DNA from: WRIS01 sp964345475
Lineage (GTDB): Bacteria; Actinomycetota; Coriobacteriia; Coriobacteriales; Eggerthellaceae
NCBI GenBank assembly: GCA_964345475.1
Contig: CAYFQW010000034.1
Coordinates: 1-7,983, forward strand
Reading direction: 5' to 3'
DNA: 7,983 nt
The translations under genes were made by a program, and so were the position numbers. The notes beneath the pieces were generated by a model. It saw nothing but the letters and a program-made list of their open reading frames with translations, had not been told where the DNA came from and did no database searches. Position 1 is the stretch's first letter, and each line of letters starts with the position of its first letter. Positions 1 to 5,130 of the stretch are shown piece by piece.

Positions 1-1265
1 GCAAGCGTCATCCGCTCAGCCACGAGATCAGACAAAGGCTTAAGGTGTGATCTATCAGAATCGTCGAGGGCTGACTCCGCCATTGCAATGAGCCGGTCAG
101 CTATCTCAGCGACAGGCTCTCCGTACACCTGTGCCTTAAAGCCATCTTTCATCAAGGCATTCTTTGCCTCATGGATGTCTCTGGCGCAGATATCCATGGC
201 GCGCGCGTACAGATCATCGAGGTTTTCTTGAGTATAAAACAAGCCTTTTATAAGCGCAGCGTAGGCGATTACATAGGGGATAGGCAAGGCATCAGCCGGA
301 CGGATTTCAATGTACGTCTTGAGGCGGACATCGTTGAAGAGCATGGAAAGAGCGTGTTCGACCTCATCCCGGCCCATGCATTCTTCTGCATAAATCTCAC
401 CAAAGGTTTTTTCAGTGTAACACCATTCCTCTTTGTTGCAGGAGTTAAGGATGGCCGGTGTATCGAGGACGTATTCGGCATATGCCTCAAGGCTAAAGTC
501 AGGTTCCATGACACCGGGAACCAACCCACAGCGGTCGGGATCACATTCTTGCCAAATCTTTGTACGGACTAATTGGTGCTTGCGAGGCTCCCCTTCAAAG
601 ATTGGAGAATTATCGCACAGGAGCGAAAACAGGGGCACAAGGGCGAATGCCACTTTTAGTTTTTTAAGGCAATCTTCAACGGAGTGGTAATCGATAGAGA
701 TTTGGGTAGAAGCGCTTCCCCTCATCATGCAAGCGCCATAGGGACCGATTTCGTTGAAGTAGAAATTCATAAATTTATACCTACGCTTCGGTATGATTTC
801 AAGCTCTGAAGCCTTTGAACTGGGGTGATAGCCTAATAATATCGGTTTTTTCCCTACAGTTGAAAACACATCAGTGAGTTCGTCTTCGAAGGCATCAAAA
901 CAACGCCGTGCCTCGTCAAGGTTGTCAAAAGGACCAGCTGATAGCTCGACTTGAGCAGCAGGCTCGAGTGTGATTGCCTCTGAAGGCCTTGCAACCCCTA
1001 AAAGATCGCCCTCCGTGTCGAAGGACTTGTCGGGGTACTGCTCCGCCATGTGCTGGAGAAACCATAAAACACCATGCTCTTCCGCGTAAGAGACTGGCTG
1101 GCACGTCTTTTCATCTACAATAATATGTTCAAGCTCAATGCCAAGGCGCTTTGAGCTCTCAGTAATGCCGCTCTTAAAGTATGTGGCGATTGCCTCAATA
1201 TTATGTTGCCGTGCGGGCTGTTGTTTTGACTCTTGTGCTTGCTGTAGCGCTGACCGTTTTGTCAT
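1..1265 (-). CDS. Glutamate–cysteine ligase family protein (GCS2 type, gshA/egtA-like), C-terminus cut by window edge
   Basis: Predicted cytosolic ATP-dependent ligase joining the gamma-carboxyl of glutamate to cysteine, the first step of glutathione or gamma-Glu-Cys thiol synthesis. The minus-strand frame is open from the ATG at 1263-1265 to the window edge: 421 whole codons and no stop. Seen motifs, in family order: GIELEH (residues 42-47, acidic metal/ATP site), LEPAAQVELSAGP (100-112), GYHP (145-148), RRYKFMNFYF (161-170), MMRGSASTQISIDY (180-193), GLVPG (247-251), and RLKTYIEIRPAD (314-325). This order matches the GCS2 (plant/EgtA-like) ligase family, not the enterobacterial GshA family. 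The start is supported by AGGAG eight bases upstream. Members are usually somewhat over 400 residues, so only a short tail should be missing. No gshB or ergothioneine gene is visible here, so the final thiol product is unknown. The family is secure; the substrate is inferred from the family. Confidence 0.9.
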   Translation of the reverse strand, partial: MTKRSALQQAQESKQQPARQHNIEAIATYFKSGITESSKRLGIELEHIIVDEKTCQPVSYAEEHGVLWFLQHMAEQYPDKSFDTEGDLLGVARPSEAITLEPAAQVELSAGPFDNLDEARRCFDAFEDELTDVFSTVGKKPILLGYHPSSKASELEIIPKRRYKFMNFYFNEIGPYGACMMRGSASTQISIDYHSVEDCLKKLKVAFALVPLFSLLCDNSPIFEGEPRKHQLVRTKIWQECDPDRCGLVPGVMEPDFSLEAYAEYVLDTPAILNSCNKEEWCYTEKTFGEIYAEECMGRDEVEHALSMLFNDVRLKTYIEIRPADALPIPYVIAYAALIKGLFYTQENLDDLYARAMDICARDIHEAKNALMKDGFKAQVYGEPVAEIADRLIAMAESALDDSDRSHLKPLSDLVAERMTL

Positions 1266-1273
1266 AGGTGAGA

Positions 1274-1278
1274 CTCCT
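1274..1278 (-). promoter_or_regulatory. Shine-Dalgarno of the glutamate–cysteine ligase gene
   Basis: Reads AGGAG on the minus strand with an 8-base spacer to the ATG at 1265. It fixes the start of the edge-truncated ligase gene. Confidence 0.75.
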
Positions 1279-1284
1279 GATACC

Positions 1285-1296
1285 GAATTGCAATTC
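1285..1296. promoter_or_regulatory. Perfect 12-bp palindrome GAATTGCAATTC, candidate operator
   Basis: The 12 bases equal their own reverse complement. The site lies 6 bases upstream of the ligase Shine-Dalgarno, inside the predicted 5' untranslated region. A bound regulator here could block transcription or translation initiation. The half-sequence GAATTGCAA recurs at 1380-1388 and 1485-1493, which strengthens a regulator-site reading. No regulator gene is in the window. Confidence 0.4.
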
Positions 1297-1341
1297 AAAG
1301 TATGGTACCACTCATTTGCCGACAGGGGAGAACGTCTTCCT

Positions 1342-1370
1342 TTTACAAGAGAAGTACGGGGATTATTCAA
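1342..1370 (-). promoter_or_regulatory. Candidate sigma-70 promoter for the ligase gene
   Basis: On the minus strand, TTGAAT (1365-1370) and TGTAAA (1342-1347) are 17 bases apart, each matching 4 of 6 consensus bases. Transcription would start near 1335, giving a leader of about 70 nt that contains the 1285-1296 palindrome. The match is modest and a chance hit is possible. Confidence 0.3.
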
Positions 1371-1400
1371 AAGTCAGGCGAATTGCAAGCTGAACTAAGC

Positions 1401-1412
1401 ACAAACGTTTGT
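1401..1412. promoter_or_regulatory. Perfect 12-bp palindrome ACAAACGTTTGT, candidate LacI-type operator
   Basis: Perfectly self-complementary, with the central CG flanked by AAA/TTT seen in many LacI/PurR-family operators. It lies about 30 bases upstream of the candidate -35 element for the ligase gene. The resemblance to LacI-family sites is visible; that any such protein binds here is inference. Confidence 0.35.
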
Positions 1413-1519
1413 CCCGATAGGCCGTTTCAACCGTTTAGTTACCCGCAAGAACGCAAAAAGGCAATCGCGAGCGTTCAGTTGGCCTTGCAATTCAACCCTT
1501 AGATGTAAGCCCTCTACTT

Positions 1520-2911
1520 TTATTTTTCGATTTCAAAACCTTCGACATCAAGGAGAGGGGCGCCTTCCGAAGTGAGCCGTTCCACGAGTCTTTTAGAAGC
1601 AGGAATAGAGGCCAGGAGCGTAATTCCCATAATTGCGCTGGCGACCATGCACATAATCCATGCAGGAGTAAAACTCAGGTAGACATCGAAAAGAGCACCC
1701 GAAGCAAGCGCTCCAATGGCGGATCCCATGAGCTCGAAGGCGGTTACCATACCAACAATCGTGCCTAAATCCTTTTTCCCGTATTCCTTTACAACCATAA
1801 TCGGAGGCGTTACTGTACCCATACAGGTTCCAAAGCCGAACAGGATGGCTGCAAGAAGAGGGCCTGCTATTGTGGAGGGAAAGCACAGGGCAATAGCCGC
1901 TGCGAAACAGGCTATCGACCCCAAAATGGTCCCTGTTCTCAAGCCCCAGCGATCATAGATGGCGCCCAATCCTATCTTGGCGAAAATAACAACGGCCAAA
2001 TAAAATGACCATACATACCCCGCCCACGTGGTCGAGTGCCCACCTGTAATGATTTCAGTTCCATTAAGGGTAACGGAGGTCATGTTGGAAACCGAGTTGG
2101 TAATGATGGCCCCGTTCACGATCCCCATCATGACGAAGCCAAGTATAAGCACCCAGAATCCTGTGTTTTTACGTAAGATTTTCCAGCCGATAGATACCGT
2201 TACGGGAGTATCGGCAGATTTTTCTATCTCGCCTGCTTCAACGCGGTCAGACCCGTAAGGCTTGAGTCCGACTTTACTAGGAAGACTTCGAAAGAATATC
2301 AGGACGAGGGGAAGGGCTACTACCAAACAAATAAGTGCAAGAATTAAAAATGCAGGGCGCCATCCGTTGTTGACGATTATCGCGGTGGTTACAGGTGAGA
2401 GGATAACTCCGCCTGCACCCGAGCCGGCTAGGGCGATAGAAACGGCAAGCCCCCGCTTAAGGGTAAACCAATTACTAATGACCACTGAAACGATAAGGCG
2501 TGTTCCGGCAACAACCACCATGCCTGCAAGGAGGCAAAGTGCGTATAAGTGCCAAAGCTCAGTAATCATTGAGAAAAGAACCAAGATGATAGAGCTTGTA
2601 AGAACGGTGAATGACGCCAATACCCGAACGCTATACTTATCGATGAATTTCCCGAAGACCAGGGAAGCAACGATAGCTATTGCTGTGGAGAGGGCCACCC
2701 CTGTATTGAAGCTTCCCACGCTGATCCCGAGATCTTTAACTATATGCGCTTGAAACAGGGGTATGCAATTTACGAAAATGGTGTAACAGGTTGCCATAAT
2801 AAGGAAGCCACCGGCTACAATCCACCATCCGTAAAAAAACTTCCCTTTTTTGACAGCGGTCGTTGGCTTTTCCGGAGCGTTACCCTGCTCTTCTTGCTCG
2901 TTTGTTCTCAT
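1520..2911 (-). CDS. MFS transporter, OFA/MCT-like (oxalate/formate antiporter family)
   Basis: A 463-residue inner-membrane carrier with about 12 hydrophobic segments and a polar central loop near residues 208-245. Seen: the FFYGWW entry into helix 1 (25-30); motif A, GKFIDKYSVR, after helix 2 (87-96); its second-half counterpart YDRWGLR (319-325); the GSGAGG...SP motif in helix 5 (163-173); GWRPAF (183-188); and a GLKPYG loop sequence (215-220) typical of OFA/MCT-like carriers. These move small organic acids, often by exchange, but the substrate cannot be read from the sequence. AAGGGG lies eight bases before the ATG. The gene follows the M20 peptidase stop by 14 bases, so the two are almost certainly cotranscribed; the carrier may handle a hydrolysis product. 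No convincing terminator follows its stop. Confidence 0.88.
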   Translation of the reverse strand: MRTNEQEEQGNAPEKPTTAVKKGKFFYGWWIVAGGFLIMATCYTIFVNCIPLFQAHIVKDLGISVGSFNTGVALSTAIAIVASLVFGKFIDKYSVRVLASFTVLTSSIILVLFSMITELWHLYALCLLAGMVVVAGTRLIVSVVISNWFTLKRGLAVSIALAGSGAGGVILSPVTTAIIVNNGWRPAFLILALICLVVALPLVLIFFRSLPSKVGLKPYGSDRVEAGEIEKSADTPVTVSIGWKILRKNTGFWVLILGFVMMGIVNGAIITNSVSNMTSVTLNGTEIITGGHSTTWAGYVWSFYLAVVIFAKIGLGAIYDRWGLRTGTILGSIACFAAAIALCFPSTIAGPLLAAILFGFGTCMGTVTPPIMVVKEYGKKDLGTIVGMVTAFELMGSAIGALASGALFDVYLSFTPAWIMCMVASAIMGITLLASIPASKRLVERLTSEGAPLLDVEGFEIEK

Positions 2912-2919
2912 TGCAGGTA

Positions 2920-2925
2920 CCCCTT
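2920..2925 (-). promoter_or_regulatory. Shine-Dalgarno of the MFS gene inside the peptidase–transporter junction
   Basis: AAGGGG on the minus strand with an 8-base spacer to the transporter ATG. It fills most of the 14-base gap after the peptidase TAG (2926-2928), consistent with coupled translation in one operon. Confidence 0.65.
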
Positions 2926-4374
2926 CTAGTTCCCGAGCATATCGAAGTGCCTGATGAATTCCGTATAGAAGCCCACTCCTTTTTTGAAGCTTTCCACATC
3001 GAGGTTTTCGTCTTGCCCGTGAATGCGACTACGTTGATCTCCCCGGAATAAGAAGCCGGCAAACCGATAGGTCCTTGGACAGATGCGATGGAGATGGCGC
3101 GCGTCCGAACAGCTGCTTTGGATATAAGGGGCAATGCCTGCATCGGGATAGGTGCAATGGATAACTCTTCTGAGGTAGTCAAAGGCGGGGTCGTCGAAAG
3201 GTGAGAAGGGAGATGGGTCGATGGCGTTTTCGAATACGAACTCAGTGTCGGGGTCGAAATGATTTTTGAGGCGGTTCATAGCGGTTTCTGTGTCCTCAGA
3301 AGGGTCGATGCGTACGTTGACTGCCGCCTTCGCTGATTTTGGAATAACATTGGCCGCTTTGCTGCCTTCAAGCTCGGTGATGGCGTAGGTGGTGCGAACC
3401 ATGGCTGCAGTTTCAGGGTTGTTTTTCATGATTTTTAAAACCAGGGGGCGGAAAAGCCAAAGGTTACCAAATACCAGCTTAAGCTTGAACTGGCCGAGCG
3501 AAGCAAGCTCCTTGAGCATAGCTTCAATCGGTTTTGCAAGATTAGCCTTCGGAGGATTCTTTTGTAAAGCCTCCAAGCTAGATATCATTTTTGCCGGCGC
3601 GTCATCAAGCGAAGGGGTTGACGCATGTCCTCCCTTTGAGTTGACCGTGAGGAAGGCATTGTAGAATCCCTTTTCGGAAACCCCGATAGCTGCAAAATCG
3701 CAGTCGACGCCTAGGGGCGCATTGTCGATAACAGCACCGCCTTCATCAAGCACCATGTAGGGGGTGATATTTTGTTCTTTGAGCCACTCGACCATTTTCG
3801 GTGTGGTGTCGCCAGAATCTTCCTCGCAGTTAGAAGAGCTGATGTAGATATCCCTTGGAGGAATGTAACCTTCAAGTATGAGCTTCTCGGTCGCTTCAAA
3901 TAAAGCGGCAAGGATGCATTTTGTGTCTACCGCGCCTCTTGCCCAGATTTTACCATCATGAATTTCTGCCTCAAAAGGATCGTAGGTCCAGCCGTCGGGA
4001 TTGGCCTCCACTACATCATGGTGGCTCATTAAGACGAGGGGCTCAAGTTGGGGGTTTGTGCCTTTCCACTTAAGCATGATGCCGTAAGTGTTTATCATGG
4101 TGAGTTCAAGGGTGTTGAACACAACAGGATAAAGACTCTTCATCTTGGGAACAAACTCATCGAAGGGGGTGTGATCGGCTTCAGGATCCTCGGCTGCCCA
4201 GACGGTTTTGCAGCGAAGCATTTCTTGAAAGCGTTCGACCGAATGGTCGTCTCCACTTTCCTTTGAAAGGGGGAGGGGGTCAGGGATGGGTGTTGGTTTG
4301 AGTCGCACGGCGTTGATTATCAGTATCAATAAAAGAACAATTAAAAGACCTAGTACTATACAGGTAACAAGCAT
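2926..4374 (-). CDS. Membrane-anchored M20-family metallopeptidase, CPS1/PM20D1-like
   Basis: A 482-residue zinc hydrolase expected to cleave C-terminal residues of peptides or the amide bond of N-acyl amino acids. Residues 2-23 form one hydrophobic anchor. The M20 metal and catalytic residues are all present: H118 and D120 in MSHHDVV, bridging D150 in ARGAVDTK, base E184 and ligand E185 in SNCEED, D210 in LDEGG, and H427 in SDARH. The inserted dimerisation domain (about 225-360) has GGHAS (248-252). The GVSEKG and YRF-A-FLF segments resemble the CPS1/PM20D1 subgroup more than DapE or PepV. I chose the ATG at 4374, which has AGGAG upstream and begins exactly at the anchor; a TTG at 4446 and an ATG at 4434 are in-frame alternatives adding 24 or 20 residues. 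It is first in an operon with the MFS carrier. The natural substrate is unknown. Confidence 0.88.
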   Translation of the reverse strand: MLVTCIVLGLLIVLLLILIINAVRLKPTPIPDPLPLSKESGDDHSVERFQEMLRCKTVWAAEDPEADHTPFDEFVPKMKSLYPVVFNTLELTMINTYGIMLKWKGTNPQLEPLVLMSHHDVVEANPDGWTYDPFEAEIHDGKIWARGAVDTKCILAALFEATEKLILEGYIPPRDIYISSSNCEEDSGDTTPKMVEWLKEQNITPYMVLDEGGAVIDNAPLGVDCDFAAIGVSEKGFYNAFLTVNSKGGHASTPSLDDAPAKMISSLEALQKNPPKANLAKPIEAMLKELASLGQFKLKLVFGNLWLFRPLVLKIMKNNPETAAMVRTTYAITELEGSKAANVIPKSAKAAVNVRIDPSEDTETAMNRLKNHFDPDTEFVFENAIDPSPFSPFDDPAFDYLRRVIHCTYPDAGIAPYIQSSCSDARHLHRICPRTYRFAGFLFRGDQRSRIHGQDENLDVESFKKGVGFYTEFIRHFDMLGN

Positions 4375-4379
4375 AAAAT

Positions 4380-4384
4380 CTCCT
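4380..4384 (-). promoter_or_regulatory. Shine-Dalgarno that decides the peptidase start
   Basis: AGGAG on the minus strand with a short 5-base spacer to the ATG at 4374. Neither upstream alternative (TTG 4446, ATG 4434) shows a comparable site. Confidence 0.6.
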
Positions 4385-4456
4385 ATCAGAGTCCGATTAA
4401 AGGCGGGATGCGTATGCTGTTGCTTTACAAACATCTTATCTCGCAAGGTTTTAATC

Positions 4457-4485
4457 AGTATACCTCTTTGTTGCAGAGGTGAACT
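4457..4485 (-). promoter_or_regulatory. Candidate promoter for the peptidase–transporter operon
   Basis: The minus-strand -10 is TATACT (4457-4462, 5 of 6). The -35 position, 17 bases away, is AGTTCA (4480-4485), a poor match. An inverted repeat (4462-4480) sits between and over these elements, so an activator or repressor may compensate. The predicted start is near 4450, with a leader of about 75 nt. Confidence 0.4.
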
Positions 4486-4499
4486 GGTTAGACAGAGGT
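4462..4499. promoter_or_regulatory. AGAGGT half-site cluster, candidate divergent operator
   Basis: ACCTCT (4462-4467) and AGAGGT (4475-4480) form a perfect 6-bp inverted repeat with a 7-base spacer. A third copy at 4494-4499 is a direct repeat of the second, 19 bases on, extended to CAGAGGT in both. The cluster overlaps the minus-strand -10 and touches the plus-strand -35. That is a good place for a regulator coordinating the two divergent operons. It could also act as an RNA hairpin, but it is upstream of both predicted transcription starts. Confidence 0.4.
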
Positions 4500-4527
4500 T
4501 GCCTTTATATTTTTAACAGTAGATAAT
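4499..4527 (+). promoter_or_regulatory. Promoter for the gtrA-like/dehydratase operon
   Basis: TTGCCT (4499-4504, 4 of 6) and GATAAT (4522-4527, 5 of 6) are 17 bases apart with A+T-rich sequence between. This is the best sigma-70-type match seen in the window. Transcription would begin near 4534, leaving a leader of roughly 130 nt before the GtrA-like start. Confidence 0.55.
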
Positions 4528-4570
4528 GATGACAGGCAAAGGGCCTTGCAAATCAGGCTTTTACGAAGGT

Positions 4571-4597
4571 CTTCCCCAAAAAAGCTTTGTTGGGAAG
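4571..4597 (+). other. Imperfect hairpin in the leader of the gtrA-like gene
   Basis: CTTCCC (4571-4576) pairs with GGGAAG (4592-4597). An inner CAAA/TTTG stem (4577-4580 with 4586-4589) closes a 5-base loop, with a 2-base bulge. No T-run follows on either strand, so it is not a simple terminator. Its role, if any, is unknown. Confidence 0.35.
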
Positions 4598-4662
4598 GAG
4601 GGACAAGGGAATTTTCGTGGGATCCGAGACAGCTGCAAAAAGCTCGAGTACCATAGACCCAA

Positions 4663-5082
4663 ATGAAAAAACTTGTAAAACAATTTATGCGCTTCGGCGT
4701 TGTTGGTCTTTTCGCTTTTATTATCGATTATGGCCTGATGGTTTTCTTGACCGAAGTTTTCTCGGTCAACTACCTTATAAGTGCCACGCTGTCTTTTACG
4801 GCATCGGTAGTGTTCAACTATTACGCATCGATGCGCTATGTATTCTCCCGCCGACAGGAAATAAGCAGGCGGAGAGAGTTTATTGTCTTCGTTAGTCTTT
4901 CAATTGCGGGGCTTTTGTTGAACAATGTACTTATGTGGGTAGGGGTAGAAAAACTAGCTGTCGACTATCGTATTGTTAAGCTTGGAGTTACCGTGATAGT
5001 TTCATTGTGGAACTTCATTACGAGGAAGATTTTTCTTGAGGAACGATCGAAAGATGCTGCCGGGTCGGCAAGCTATGGATGA
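4663..5082 (+). CDS. GtrA-family membrane protein
   Basis: A 139-residue protein of four membrane helices (about 11-30, 36-58, 73-94 and 103-122), the size and layout of the GtrA family. Seen: the basic N-terminus leading into RFGVVG (10-15), D22 in the first helix, FNYY followed by a basic loop (51-54 onward), and the closing WNFITRK (116-122). GtrA-like proteins are thought to help move lipid-linked sugars, such as undecaprenyl-phosphate glucose, across the membrane for glycan decoration. The dehydratase 48 bases downstream fits that setting. An in-frame TAG at 4654-4656 rules out an upstream extension, so ATG 4663 is the first possible ATG, yet no clear Shine-Dalgarno precedes it. The family is clear; the carried sugar is not known, and no partner glycosyltransferase lies in the window. 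Confidence 0.85.
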   Translation: MKKLVKQFMRFGVVGLFAFIIDYGLMVFLTEVFSVNYLISATLSFTASVVFNYYASMRYVFSRRQEISRRREFIVFVSLSIAGLLLNNVLMWVGVEKLAVDYRIVKLGVTVIVSLWNFITRKIFLEERSKDAAGSASYG

Positions 5083-5130
5083 AAGCAAGAAGCTCGAAAA
5101 AGCAAGATAGAGAAATAAGGGTAAAAAACG

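Larger units (their letters stand above)
1285..1495. repeat. Three copies of GAATTGCAA in the ligase upstream region
   Basis: Copies: GAATTGCAA within the palindrome at 1285-1296; a plus-strand copy at 1380-1388, sharing CGAATTGCAA with the first; and an inverted copy, TTGCAATTC, at 1485-1493. The longer string TTGCAATTCAA is identical at 1288-1298 and 1485-1495. All lie in 254 bases of non-coding DNA between the transporter stop and the ligase start. They may be binding sites for one regulator; a duplicated remnant is the alternative. Confidence 0.5.

Noticed and set aside
1449..1476. GAACGC/GCGTTC inverted repeat downstream of the MFS gene as its terminator
   Set aside because: The stem is only 6 bp around a 16-base loop and no U-run follows in the transcript direction.
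2262..2753. A 163-codon plus-strand open frame opposite the MFS gene
   Set aside because: It mirrors the codon pattern of a well-supported carrier on the other strand, has Thr/Arg/Ile-rich low-information content and no recognisable motif.
2880..3182. A 100-codon minus-strand open frame across the peptidase–transporter junction
   Set aside because: It is a different frame of the peptidase C-terminus, whose true frame contains the SDARH metal ligand and continues intact to its stop.
4587..4895. A 102-codon plus-strand frame overlapping the GtrA-like gene
   Set aside because: The protein has no family character, whereas the overlapping frame is a clean four-helix GtrA protein; only its upstream ribosome-like site is kept as an observation.
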